Source of the DNA: Leptasterias polaris
Lineage: Eukaryota > Echinodermata > Asteroidea > Forcipulatida > Asteriidae
Reading direction: 5' to 3'
Length of the DNA stretch: 64,000 bases
Assembly: GCA_037783415.1 (NCBI GenBank)
Contig: JAZGTN010000211.1
Location: 124,001-188,000 of the forward strand
Made by a program: the position numbers and the translations under genes. Below, piece after piece: positions 33,086 to 45,100 of this stretch (positions within the stretch are counted from its first letter, which is position 1; every line of letters begins with the position of its first letter). Below the pieces are notes generated by a model. It worked only from the letters and a program-made list of their open reading frames with translations, did no database searches and had not been told where the DNA came from.

Positions 33086-33297
33086 AGGTATGTCCGTTGT
33101 GCTTGACTTCTTGGCCAAACTGTTCAGTACAGCTAGCTTTATGACTTATGCGATAATTATGATGGTTGACACTTGATTCTAATTGACAACAATTTGTACA
33201 AATCAACAATCTTACTGGGAGTTAAACCACCAGTTACAATATCACAAAATCAATTAACAAAAGGTAATCTTGCCACAGAGCCTATCTCCCTCTCCCA

Positions 33298-33475
33298 AGC
33301 ATGAACAAAACAAACAGGCATGAACAAAACAAACAGGCATGAACAAAACAAACAGGCATGAACAAAACAAACAGGCATGAACAAAACAAACAGGCATGAA
33401 CAAAACAAACAGGCATGAACAAAACAAACAGGCATGAACAAAACAAACAGGCATGAACAAAACAAACAGGCATGA
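33298..33475 (+). repeat. 19-bp minisatellite, ~9 copies
   Basis: Perfect repetition of ggcatgaacaaaacaaaca (starts 19 apart, e.g. 33301 and 33320). Open frames in all three minus frames follow simply from this repetition. Confidence 0.97.
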
Positions 33476-33832
33476 CACAGGCCTTGAATTTCATCGCTAT
33501 TAGAGGGCAAGGCCATTTTCATTTTGAAAGGGCACTTTCATAGGAAAATCTTAAATGCAATGGAGAATATCTGAACGAGCACCAAGGCATCAGACAAGGC
33601 CAATACCATGGCTTCTGTGTTATTCCACGCATAGTGATGACTTGGCACACATGCACTTTAAGCATGTTAAATGCAACATCTCTCTAGTTGGAGGAATTAC
33701 AATTTTAGCCATCACTAGTGACTAAGAAAGTCATCCTAGGCAAACCAGAAAGTATTCAAATCTTACTCACAAAGAAATGGCCACAGAAAAACCAGACTCT
33801 GACAAACATGAAACTCCAGCTCAACCACATGA

Positions 33833-34105
33833 CTAGCCTTTTGTCAAGGCCTTCGTGAGTGGCGAAGCCACGAGGCCCTTTTCCAACTTGTTTGCGGTTT
33901 CTTATGTGTTTCTTTATAATCTCGACTTTTGCTACCCAAAACAGTAGCAAAAGTCCAAACCAATGAGAAGCGCATAATGCATGTTTCATACTTCATGAAT
34001 AATTCATTAAAAAACCCACAAACAAGTTGCGCCCGTGGTCTCCCTTTCCAGTCGCTCCGCTGTTTACAAAGCTGTCCAAGCCACGATGGCCTTGACAAAA
34101 GGCTA
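33833..34105. mobile_element. hAT-like MITE, 273 bp, 8-bp target duplication
   Basis: Inverted ends tagccttttgtcaaggcc (left) and ggccttgacaaaaggcta (right) are perfect complements over 18 bases. The 8 bases ccacatga flank both sides (33825-33832 and 34106-34113). An 8-bp duplication fits hAT or P-type transposons. No transposase is present. Confidence 0.8.
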
Positions 34106-34161
34106 CCACATGAATGGACAGGTTCAAAAACATACAACCCTGATTGTTGTGGATAGGTGGC

Positions 34162-34178
34162 GGGGGGGGGGGGGGGGG
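34162..34178 (+). repeat. poly(G) run, 17 bases
   Basis: An uninterrupted G tract. Confidence 0.95.
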
Positions 34179-34424
34179 TAAGACATGGGATTGTTTTAGT
34201 GGAGTACAATGTTGGGGTTCAAACAAGGTCACACCCTTTGTATGGTATACATTTGACAGAACTCATTAGTGAATTAACTTGATCACCATGTTAGTTGAAA
34301 CAACCAACCCATATCCATGACACAATCAATGGTATTTTGAGGCACACACAAGCTGATGTAGAGAGTACAGCCATTGCCAAAGGTACATGTACTCATTATC
34401 ATTACACTGGTGATCCTTGGGCCT

Positions 34425-36250
34425 ATAATTTAATTTGGCATCATATTCTAAACGATCTAACGGCAAACTTTCTGAATCTTGCATTCCAACAATAGAGGGC
34501 GCATAGATCCAAGTCATATTTTCACTTGTTGTCAAAGCTATGCAGACACTGAGCCACATTTGGGCTCTCCATGCAAGGTTTGCACACCCAATGTGCACAG
34601 CGAGCTGTTGGCTACATGAAAACTTCCATGTAGTAAATAATCAAATTGGTATTTTTGACTTCATGTGGGGGTATCTGCATTACTCCAAATCAGAGGCATA
34701 ATATTTACTCGTAAGGTATTTTCTTTAGTAACCATGTCATGTTACATGTAAGTCTCTGTCTTCGTTATTTTTAAGATTAAATCTTCTGTGCACTGAGCTG
34801 TGCCTTAAATATCTCATGTGATGACTCTTTACCTCATATTTTTATTACCCAGGTATTGACAACTTTTCCTGTCTATTTTTGATGGAAATGGTAGAGTCAG
34901 TCAAACAAAAAACTTACAAGAGCTGAATCCGCTTTAAAAAAAAAATCTGTAAAACCTTTGTTCAAACAGCTTTTGGGTGGCTTATACATTGTAGGTACTT
35001 GAAAAAATATTGTAAAAACTGCTAAACAAGGAATTCAAAGTGGTACACTCTGTTGTATTGCTTGACAAATTTTCTGTCTTGTCAGGAATTTGGCGCACAA
35101 TCACATTTTTGAGCTTATTTTGATTAGGCATTTTAAGCAAAAAATAATAAAAATTGATGAAATTGTGAGACCGAATTTTTTCCAACTATTGGTAAAAGTG
35201 TCAAATTAATGTACAAAATGTGAACTCTCATGACTTTAAATCGTTCACTTTTGGTTTTATATCAGTATCAATGGAGCATAATTCCTATAATATTGTCCAA
35301 CAATAAAATACTACAAAGAAGAACAAGATAGAAGATAAGTGGTATTTGAAACTTTGAGAGGTGGAGATACAATCTAGAGTGGTTTGTGGTAACACCATGA
35401 TCGACATATCTCCTGTGAGTAGGATTGGAAATTTTGCAGGATGTAAATACAGTAATAAAAAATTGTTTTTATGAGCCTGTTATCTACTGGCGTTACAAAG
35501 TACTTATCAGTATTTTTTCAAGGGGTTGTTGAAGTTTCTATATTACATGTATGAGACTGATTTATGTAGCACGTTGTAAGGGTTAAGGTGCTATGGCGCA
35601 CTCAGCAGTCACTGCCAGAAACACAGTTTCTATATTATGAGACTGATTTATGTAGCACGTTGTAAGGGTTTATAAGGTGCTATGGTGCACTTAGCAGTCA
35701 CTGCCAGAAACACAGTTTCTATATTATGAGACTGATTTATGTAGCACGTTGTAAGGGTTTATAAGGTGCTATGGCGCACTCAGCAGTCACTGCCAGAAAC
35801 ACAGTTTCTATATTATGAGACTGATTTATGTAGCACGTTGTAAGGGTTTATAAGGTGCTATGGCGCACTTAGCAGTCACTGCCAGAAACACAGTTTCTAT
35901 ATTATGAGACTGATTTATGTAGCACGTTGTAAGGGTTTATAAGGTGCTATGGTGCACTTAGCAGTCACTGCCAGAAACACAGTTTCTATATTATGAGACT
36001 GATTTATGTAGCACGTTGTAAGGGTTTATAAGGTGCTATGGTGCACTCAGCAGTCACTGCCAGAAACACAGAAGCAAACCTCTTCGCTTAGCAATACTAT
36101 GTAAGTATAACTGGATTCTTTGAAGCGCTTTACACAACACATGAAACCTCTGGCTTTACGTCACATCTGAAGGACAAAGCAATAATAGTCAAGTGTCCTG
36201 CTTTAAAAGGGCACAAATATATTCCAATCAAGTCGAGGATTCAAAAAATG
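34425..36250 (+). repeat. segmental duplication, copy 1
   Basis: Matches 36404-37760 in the same order: cgatctaacggcaaa, gagggcgcatag, tgcacagcgagctgttggct, ttaagattaaatcttctgtg, ccaactattggta and gaacaagatagaagataagt. Identity is perhaps 85-90%. This copy contains an amplified 89-bp repeat where copy 2 has one unit. Confidence 0.9.
35531..36066 (+). repeat. 89-bp tandem repeat, ~6 copies
   Basis: The unit runs cagtttctatattatgagac ... gcagtcactgccagaaaca, with starts at 35624, 35713 and 35802 (89 apart). The monomer is built from the end of a SINE plus its flank, because the duplicate at 37526-37615 has it once, followed by the SINE body. Confidence 0.95.
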
Positions 36251-36403
36251 TACAGTTTGTAATTCCTCCGACCTTAAATGAGGGCGCTATGGTCAAAAAC
36301 GTCAAAAGGTCATCGCACTTTTGACTGGTGGTCAAATTCACCAACCTTTTCAAACCTTTGTTCCCAGAATTTGGTCGCGAGACCTACAGGCTGGTCTCCT
36401 ACC

Positions 36404-37760
36404 ATAATATTATAAATGATCTAACGGCAAATTTTGAGAATCTTGAATCCCATCACTAGAGGGCGCATAGACCTGAGTTACATTTGTACTTGCTGTCAAT
36501 GCCATGCAAACACTGAGCCACTATTGTGCTCTCCACGCAAGGTTGTACACGTGCCAGGTTTACCCAATGTGCACAGTGAGCTGTTGGCTGCATGGAAATT
36601 ACCGTGTAGTAAATAATCCAATCTATATTTTTGACTTTATGTGAGGGTGTCCACATTAGTCCAAATCAATTGTGTAATATTTACTTAAAAGGTATTTTCT
36701 TTAGTAACCATGTCATGTTAAGTCTCTGCCTTCATTATTTTTAAGATTAAATCTTCTGTGCACTGAGCTGTGCCTTTTATCTCAATTGGTGTCTCGTCAT
36801 TATTATTTTATTATTCTATTTTGATTACCCAAATAATGGACAGAACTTTTCCTGCTCATATTGAATGGAAATGCTAGAGTGATTCAGAAGAAGAAAACAT
36901 TAACAATAACTGAATCCACACCAACAAAAATCAATTAAACCTTTATCTCCATTCAAATGTTGAAACAGCTTTTGGGAGGCTTATACATGTACAAGTAAAT
37001 GTACATGTAATGTAGGTACTTAAACGAAATTGCTGAAAAGGGATAAACTATGCTGTATTGCTTGACAAGTTTCTGTCTTGTCAGGAATTTGGCACACATT
37101 CACACAAACTTATTTTGATTAGGCATTTTAAGCAAACCAGAAGAAACAAAATTGAAGAAAATTTTGAGACAGAAACATTTCCAACTATTGGTACAAGTAT
37201 CAAATGTACAAAATGTGAAACCGCTGACTATAAATTGTTTACTTTTGGTTTTATATCAGTATCAATGGAACATAATTCCTATAATATTGTCCAACAGTAA
37301 AATACTACAAAGAAGAACAAGGTAGAAGATAAGTGGTATTTGAAACTAGAGGTGGAGATACTGTACAATCTAGAAAGGTTTGTGGTAACACCTTTGGACA
37401 TATCTCCCATGAATAAGATTGGAAACTTTGCAGGATGTACACAGTAATAATAGGTAGTTTTATTAGCCTTTTATCTACCGGCGTCTCAGTCCGCAGTTAT
37501 CATTAGTTTTCAAGACTGGTTTTTGAAGTTTCTATATTAAGAGACCAATTTATGTAGCACCTTGTAAGGGTTTATAAGGTGCTATGGTGCACTCGGCAGT
37601 CACTGAAAGAAACAACAAGGCAAACCCCTTCGCTTAGCAAGAAGTGTAACTGGATACTTAAAGTGCTTTACACATCACAATAAACGTCTGGCTTTACTGT
37701 ACATCCCAACTAGCATTACTAGTCAATTGTTTTGCTTAAAGACACAAGTGTTAAGACCAG
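36404..37760 (+). repeat. segmental duplication, copy 2, ending in a SINE
   Basis: Counterpart of 34425-36250. The last part (about 37550-37745: ggtgctatggtgcactcggc, gcaaaccccttcgcttagca, agtgctttacacatcaca) is a degenerate SINE. Confidence 0.9.
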
Positions 37761-37915
37761 TACTCAAACAATCTAGTAAAGTTTGTGGTAACACCATGTA
37801 CATGAAATCTCTCTTTGAGTTGTGGTGGCTCTGAAAAAATTCTATAACAACTCAACACTTTGATCAGTATGCTCTGACAGTCTTCATGAGAAGGGTGCAA
37901 GTTAATCTGACTTAC

Positions 37916-38105
37916 CCATTGCAGTTGAGTACCCATTTGGAAGGGCCTTGTCTGTATGCTCTCTCATGAAAACCCAGCGGTCACACTCAAATTTACACTT
38001 GATGATCTCCTTGTTGTATTGCTTTAACTCCTTGGTGATCTTGATCTCTGAGAATGGATGTGGAGCACCACCAACGAAGAAAAGACCTTTGGTTTCAGGT
38101 AGTTT
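37916..38105 (-). CDS. RNGTT: mRNA capping enzyme, exon of the C-terminal region
   Basis: 190-base exon with acceptor ctattacag before 38105 and donor ATGG|gtaagtc after 37916. Translation: [20 protein letters not shown], then [20 protein letters not shown], then [20 protein letters not shown]. This matches the end of metazoan capping enzyme, where the OB-fold of the guanylyltransferase carries KxTKELKQYxxKIIxCKF, WVFMR and a conserved Asp-Lys. The protein is a nuclear bifunctional RNA triphosphatase and GMP transferase that caps new RNA polymerase II transcripts. The exon starts in phase 0 and ends in phase 1. The catalytic Lys motif lies in upstream exons, which I could not find at higher coordinates here. 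The last exon was also not found. Confidence 0.95.
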
Positions 38106-38334
38106 CTGTAATAGTTAACCAAGATTATTATTATATATTTCTGGTAATGAAACCAAGGATACCTCATAATTGAACCTAATCACTGCAGCTTGCAAGTCTA
38201 TGTAAACATAAGCAAGGGTGCTTGCTATACGAACCAGAGAACCCTAATCTCCCACAGTAAGTGTTCAGGGTTGTTTTACGAGCAGACCTACATGTAGTGT
38301 ATGGAACCTAGGCCCTATGGTATACATGTAAATG

Positions 38335-38470
38335 TCCCATCCGAAGGACTAAGCAATTATGATAAAGTGTCTTGCTCAAGGACACAAATGCCACAACCGG
38401 GATTCAAACCTACGCTCTGCTGATCAGAAACACCCAAACTTGTTTCCGGTGCTGTTAACTGCTCAGATTC
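38335..38470 (-). mobile_element. SINE fragment with tRNA-like head
   Basis: Contains gtcccatccgaaggactaag, gtgtcttgctcaaggacaca, ccgggattcaaacct and gctgatcagaaacaccc, the degenerate counterpart of the 48.5-kb SINE B-box region, also on the minus strand. Confidence 0.7.
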
Positions 38471-38479
38471 CAGCATGCC

Positions 38480-39860
38480 ATATTGACTGATTATAGGCGG
38501 TGTGTTAAGGCCTAGAGACGGTCAAGTCAAGCCCAACAAAGAGACCTTACCATCAAGTTTCCTCAAAAGAAAACTCTAAATCCCAGTGCCATAAGACAAC
38601 CATGTTTGGTTTCATTTGTTCGGAACGGTTTCATTTTGACAATATTCCACCTTGGTAAGGTGAACATTGGGAAATAGCCATGTATTAATAGTATACAAAT
38701 ATTGACTGCTTCAAATACCACATCATTAAAACTACGACTCCAGTAGGTACATGCCCTCCAGTTGATGTCTGTGCTCCCCCATACTCCCCCCCCCCCACCC
38801 CAATTTAAAATCTGGACTTTGCAGATTTATAATTACCATAAGTTTCACATATTAACATTTATTGTGATAATTCCAAAGTTTTCAGAACAATTTTTTCATT
38901 TACCCACAGACAATGATTTTGTTTTTACACTCACGTCAGATTATTTTATAAAATAAAGTAAATTGCATAGCAAGAGCGCTGAAAAAGGGCTTGTTTAAGA
39001 CAATATGCAAACAGAAGCTTCATGTTCATTTTGCTAGAAATTTGCCCCCCCAAAAAAAATAAAATAAAAAATAAACACAATAAATGGTGCGACCTGTTGT
39101 GCCCCCTAGAATGTTACCCTTGTTTCTGCACTGTCCCTGGAGCACTTGAGGCGAAAAGGAGGGAAATTGACCACTTCAGGATCACCAAGGGAGTTGTTAT
39201 AGCAATAGCACAAGTACAAGAAGTCAATACTTGTCTTATAACACCCTGCAGACCTATATTGTGCCTATACCATACCAAAAAGGGATCCGACTATTGTGTC
39301 CTTCAACTCTGCGCTGCCCCACCCCTGTTAAATAATACACGACTGCCCTTGGTTTACTGCAGCTTGTACACCGTTGGGAAAACGTAATACCTCATTTGAA
39401 ATGTTGATTTTATACTTTTTTCAAAGCTTAACCTTTCCAGACGTTGTAGAGCTAGTTTGGCAGAACCAATTACAAATTTCTAAATCATATTTTTTTTTTG
39501 ACAATTAGACCTACATGTATGTTACACTGAGAAACCACAGTATGTTTGTACAAAAGGCTATGTAGAAAGTGTTTTCTTACTGGAGATTGAGTTTCCATGA
39601 ATCATACTGCCTAAAGGGTCGTAGACCATGTCAATTGAGCCAGTCTAGGGATATGTTTTTTCTCAAAACTAAACAAGTAATTAACTCGAATTTGTTTTCA
39701 GACTACTGGCTGCAGCACCGGTAGGCCATCAGAGGGTGTTAAGCAAGAGGCAAGTGTCTGAATCCAACAGCTACCACTATGGCAGTTGGTTCCAGCGACA
39801 ACATTATAGACTTGGTCTTTTCAGCGATGTGGCCATAGCCTTTGGTGAAGAAGCAAATTT
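38480..39860. other. non-coding, presumably RNGTT intron
   Basis: No upstream capping-enzyme exon was recognised here. A run of 12 C lies near 38790. The stretch 39095-39180 (agaatgttacccttgtttct, ggaaattgaccacttcagga) looks like a dispersed repeat rather than coding DNA. Confidence 0.4.
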
Positions 39861-39871
39861 GGACCAAGTCT

Positions 39872-40015
39872 CAGGTCATGTCCAGATAAGCAGCTACAGC
39901 TAGGGCTAGTTTTCCACTTCATCGTGCGTTGAAGTATACAGTATAGTATGTCCTTAGATACACCCTTAGCAACAGTCCTAGCCATAGCTGTAGCTGCTAA
40001 TTCGGATACAGCCTG
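39872..40015. mobile_element. 144-bp palindromic MITE
   Basis: Left caggtcatgtccagataagc and the reversed right end caggctgtatccgaattagc are imperfect inverted repeats that continue into gcagctacagct on both sides. No convincing target duplication. Confidence 0.65.
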
Positions 40016-40050
40016 AACTTACCTCTGTTATTTTGACTGGGAGAAAAAAC

Positions 40051-40789
40051 TGAATGGCTTCCTAGCATTAATAAGAACTACATGTAATAACACCCTTGAT
40101 TCTTGTCATTTGATTGAATGGCTTCCTAGCATTAATAAGAACTACATGTAATAACACCCTTGATTCTTGTCATTTGATTGAATGGCTTCCTAGCATTAAT
40201 AAGAAATACATGTAATAACACCCTTGATTCTTGCCATTTGATTGAATGGCTTCCTAGCATTAATAAGAACTACATGTAATAACACCCTAGATTCTTGCCA
40301 TTTGATTGAATGGCTTCCTAGCATTAATAAGAACTACATGTAATAACACCCTTGATTCTTGTCATTTGATTGAATGGCTTCCTAGCATTAATAAGAACTA
40401 CATGTAATAACACCCTTGATTCTTGTCATTTGATTGAATGGCTTCCTAGCATTAATAAGAACTACATGTAATAACACCCTTGATTCTTGTCATTTGATTG
40501 AATGGCTTCCTAGCATTAATAAGAACTACATGTAATAACACCCTTGATTCTTGTCATTTGATTGAATGGCTTCCTAGCATTAATAAGAACTACATGTAAT
40601 AACACCCTTGATTCTTGTCATTTGATTGAATGGCTTCCTAGCATTAATAAGAACTACATGTAATAACACCCTTGATTCTTGTCATTTGATTGAATGGCTT
40701 CCTAGCATTAATAAGAACTACATGTAATAACACCCTTGATTCTTGTCATTTGATTGAATGGCTTCCTAGCATTAATAAGAACTACATGT
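40051..40789 (+). repeat. 64-bp minisatellite, array 1 (~11.5 copies)
   Basis: Unit of 64 bases with tgaatggcttcctagcatta, ataagaactacatgtaataa and cacccttgattcttgtcatt. Some copies have ttgattcttgcc or tagattcttgcc variants. It borders duplicated block A. Confidence 0.97.
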
Positions 40790-42654
40790 CATTACGGATC
40801 CGCGTTTTAAAACTCAACCCGAGTGAACCTTCAGTTCACTCGGGTTGGAAAACATCCTTTTCAGAAAGAAGGCCTGGGAGATTAAGATTCTTATCACCGC
40901 TAATCCTATTATAATCATCTTGGGAAGGTGGACAGTAGCCCTGCCTAAAGAATTCAGTCATATTTTGTAAAGCAAAGTTTCACAATCTGAGTAAAAAACA
41001 TTGTTAAAATAATATCCTGCGAAAACTGTTACCTTATTGTCTTTTTTGAACCGTGAAAATTAACCCCAAAACGGCCGAGAACGATCTTTTACCTGGAGTT
41101 TGTTTTGATGTCCGGTGCAAGTCTTATACGTGCGCATTGATAACTATCGGCTTTAACTGTAGTCCGTCTAGCTAACCATGTAGGACCTTGTTCTCTGCTC
41201 CAATGGTTAATTTAGAAGTGTTACCAACTGTTGGTAGACTTCAAACTTTATAGTAAAAATACACGAAAACAAAGTGGTTGACAGAAATTACCATCTTTTA
41301 AGTTTGAAATGTTACTATTGTTGATTCGTTGTTTTGGCTAGACAGTATACAGCAACGATCACAGTGGCGGATTTTTATTGGTGTGATTAGTCTCGACCGC
41401 GTACTCCATTTTGTAGCACGGATTACGCATGTGGGATTGAGCGAGCGATCAACGTGCTTGCTCTTTTGGGGTCGAGAATGAGCATGGTTTCGCTGGTACC
41501 CGTCTTCGGAAAAAGGTGCACGTGGCATCGAAGGGAAACAGTTAACTGACTTCAGTGGTCATGTGCGCTTTTCTCAATCGTTCGTGGCACACAAGAAAGG
41601 AATGTGTTGTTTTCTGTATGTGATCGTGATTGATATCAGCGGCCGGGACGACGTAGATCAAAGACACACACGAAGAAAGCATTACTGATGGATTATAAAT
41701 TACGTTGGCCAAGGCAGAGACTGTGATACTGATAGTATGACCGTTTGTTACGGTCAATGAAAGAAAGGTATTCAAAAATTGAAAAGCGTTTCGGGCGGAA
41801 AAAAATGAGCTCGGCCTTTTTGCCGGCGTATCGACCAAAAAAAATTGCGTATCGGGCCGATATGCTAGCTTGTACGTGGGGAGAACCCTGTATGACCTCA
41901 AACGCGTCAACGTTCCGTTTGCCAACGCAATCTCTTCTCTGCGAAATCGGTATTTACTAGTTGTACTTCGATAAAGTCAACAAAAGTTTAACAAAGCTTT
42001 GAGAAACGCAGCTTCAAAGTGGAACTTAATTGTGTATTTTCCACAGACTGTCTTTCGGAATGACAAATTTTTACTGAAATACTTGGCACTTGGCGGACAA
42101 TAAATTACCAAAAGCTGTCCAAAATTTGTTGTCAAAATGCGCATAACGTAACTACACACCTGTCCAATTCTACAGATTTGTGATTTCAGAATTATAGAAT
42201 AACTCACTTGAAAAAAGTGGGGAATTAATTGTTGTGCTGTTTAGTAAATTTGTATTATGTAGAATATTATTAGAAAGACAAACAGACATCCTGTTGGTAA
42301 AGCATAATTTCACTAAAAGGAAATTATTTTGATGGAAATGAAAAATGACTAAATTGTCACTATTGAGAGAAGATACAAATAAAAAACTTCACAAGCTACA
42401 TGTTGTATTATCAATCATGTTAAATATAACAGGGAGGTCTAGAAACCATGTTAAAACAATAGTGCACTTTATGTGTACATGAAAATGCATTGAAATAGTT
42501 CCAGCAATAATGAAGCTGGGTGAGTGAATGTTTATTTACTGGATTAGCAGGATTATCTCAGTGGGGAAGAGGAAGTTTGTTTACTTAAAGACTCCCCACA
42601 GAGGTTGAAAAGGATGTGTGAAAACTGCCAAGATTTTTAAAGGGCTGGATTTGT
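40790..42654 (+). repeat. 1,865-bp duplicated block A
   Basis: Repeated as 43236-45100, 2,446 bases further on, with the same length. The one difference noticed is A at 40827 against G at 43273. It contains a CpG-rich part (41.3-41.95 kb). Long minus-strand open frames there (e.g. 41542-41925) do not resemble known proteins. Confidence 0.97.
40836..40961 (-). CDS. 41-codon open frame in block A, unrecognised
   Basis: ATG at 40961, stop TGA at 40838-40836. The translation MTEFFRQGYCPPSQDDYNRI ... LPGLLSEKDVFQPE looks protein-like. A ttttttactcag acceptor-like word lies about 30 bases upstream. It could be the last coding exon of something, or chance. It is repeated exactly in block B at 43282-43407. 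Confidence 0.25.
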   Translation of the reverse strand: MTEFFRQGYCPPSQDDYNRISGDKNLNLPGLLSEKDVFQPE

Positions 42655-43235
42655 CATGTAATAACACCCTTGATTCTTGTCATTTGATTGAATGGCTTCC
42701 TAGCATTAATAAGAACTACATGTAATAACACCCTTGATTCTTGTCATTTGATTGAATGGCTTCCTAGCATTAATAAGAACTACATGTAATAACACCCTTG
42801 ATTCTTGTCATTTGATTGAATGGCTTCCTAGCATTAATAAGAACTACATGTAATAACACCCTTGATTCTTGTCATTTGATTGAATGGCTTCCTAGCATTA
42901 ATAAGAACTACATGTAATAACACCCTTGATTCTTGTCATTTGATTGAATGGCTTCCTAGCATTAATAAGAACTACATGTAATAACACCCTTGATTCTTGT
43001 CATTTGATTGAATGGCTTCCTAGCATTAATAAGAACTACATGTAATAACACCCTTGATTCTTGTCATTTGATTGAATGGCTTCCTAGCATTAATAAGAAC
43101 TACATGTAATAACACCCTTGATTCTTGTCATTTGATTGAATGGCTTCCTAGCATTAATAAGAACTACATGTAATAACACCCTTGATTCTTGTCATTTGAT
43201 TGAATGGCTTCCTAGCATTAATAAGAACTACATGT
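42655..43235 (+). repeat. 64-bp minisatellite, array 2 (~9 copies)
   Basis: Same 64-bp unit as array 1, shorter. It separates blocks A and B. Confidence 0.97.
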
Positions 43236-45100
43236 CATTACGGATCCGCGTTTTAAAACTCAACCCGAGTGAGCCTTCAGTTCACTCGGGTTGGAAAACA
43301 TCCTTTTCAGAAAGAAGGCCTGGGAGATTAAGATTCTTATCACCGCTAATCCTATTATAATCATCTTGGGAAGGTGGACAGTAGCCCTGCCTAAAGAATT
43401 CAGTCATATTTTGTAAAGCAAAGTTTCACAATCTGAGTAAAAAACATTGTTAAAATAATATCCTGCGAAAACTGTTACCTTATTGTCTTTTTTGAACCGT
43501 GAAAATTAACCCCAAAACGGCCGAGAACGATCTTTTACCTGGAGTTTGTTTTGATGTCCGGTGCAAGTCTTATACGTGCGCATTGATAACTATCGGCTTT
43601 AACTGTAGTCCGTCTAGCTAACCATGTAGGACCTTGTTCTCTGCTCCAATGGTTAATTTAGAAGTGTTACCAACTGTTGGTAGACTTCAAACTTTATAGT
43701 AAAAATACACGAAAACAAAGTGGTTGACAGAAATTACCATCTTTTAAGTTTGAAATGTTACTATTGTTGATTCGTTGTTTTGGCTAGACAGTATACAGCA
43801 ACGATCACAGTGGCGGATTTTTATTGGTGTGATTAGTCTCGACCGCGTACTCCATTTTGTAGCACGGATTACGCATGTGGGATTGAGCGAGCGATCAACG
43901 TGCTTGCTCTTTTGGGGTCGAGAATGAGCATGGTTTCGCTGGTACCCGTCTTCGGAAAAAGGTGCACGTGGCATCGAAGGGAAACAGTTAACTGACTTCA
44001 GTGGTCATGTGCGCTTTTCTCAATCGTTCGTGGCACACAAGAAAGGAATGTGTTGTTTTCTGTATGTGATCGTGATTGATATCAGCGGCCGGGACGACGT
44101 AGATCAAAGACACACACGAAGAAAGCATTACTGATGGATTATAAATTACGTTGGCCAAGGCAGAGACTGTGATACTGATAGTATGACCGTTTGTTACGGT
44201 CAATGAAAGAAAGGTATTCAAAAATTGAAAAGCGTTTCGGGCGGAAAAAAATGAGCTCGGCCTTTTTGCCGGCGTATCGACCAAAAAAAATTGCGTATCG
44301 GGCCGATATGCTAGCTTGTACGTGGGGAGAACCCTGTATGACCTCAAACGCGTCAACGTTCCGTTTGCCAACGCAATCTCTTCTCTGCGAAATCGGTATT
44401 TACTAGTTGTACTTCGATAAAGTCAACAAAAGTTTAACAAAGCTTTGAGAAACGCAGCTTCAAAGTGGAACTTAATTGTGTATTTTCCACAGACTGTCTT
44501 TCGGAATGACAAATTTTTACTGAAATACTTGGCACTTGGCGGACAATAAATTACCAAAAGCTGTCCAAAATTTGTTGTCAAAATGCGCATAACGTAACTA
44601 CACACCTGTCCAATTCTACAGATTTGTGATTTCAGAATTATAGAATAACTCACTTGAAAAAAGTGGGGAATTAATTGTTGTGCTGTTTAGTAAATTTGTA
44701 TTATGTAGAATATTATTAGAAAGACAAACAGACATCCTGTTGGTAAAGCATAATTTCACTAAAAGGAAATTATTTTGATGGAAATGAAAAATGACTAAAT
44801 TGTCACTATTGAGAGAAGATACAAATAAAAAACTTCACAAGCTACATGTTGTATTATCAATCATGTTAAATATAACAGGGAGGTCTAGAAACCATGTTAA
44901 AACAATAGTGCACTTTATGTGTACATGAAAATGCATTGAAATAGTTCCAGCAATAATGAAGCTGGGTGAGTGAATGTTTATTTACTGGATTAGCAGGATT
45001 ATCTCAGTGGGGAAGAGGAAGTTTGTTTACTTAAAGACTCCCCACAGAGGTTGAAAAGGATGTGTGAAAACTGCCAAGATTTTTAAAGGGCTGGATTTGT
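43236..45100 (+). repeat. 1,865-bp duplicated block B
   Basis: Second copy of block A. It starts and ends at the same points in the 64-bp repeat, which points to unequal exchange between arrays. Confidence 0.97.
43282..43407 (-). CDS. 41-codon open frame in block B, unrecognised
   Basis: Duplicate of 40836-40961, same reading and same caution. Confidence 0.25.
   Translation of the reverse strand: MTEFFRQGYCPPSQDDYNRISGDKNLNLPGLLSEKDVFQPE

Noticed and set aside
33250..33522. Cysteine-rich repeat proteins on the minus strand
   Set aside because: Open frames in all three phases come from a 19-bp repeat lacking stops, with no gene context.
39022..39387. 121-codon plus-strand frame
   Set aside because: Composition is unlike protein, it includes a low-complexity lysine/asparagine start, and it overlaps an apparent dispersed repeat.
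41542..41925. 127-codon minus-strand frame (duplicated at 43988-44371)
   Set aside because: No recognisable domain or splice structure; exact duplication adds no independent evidence because the whole block was copied.
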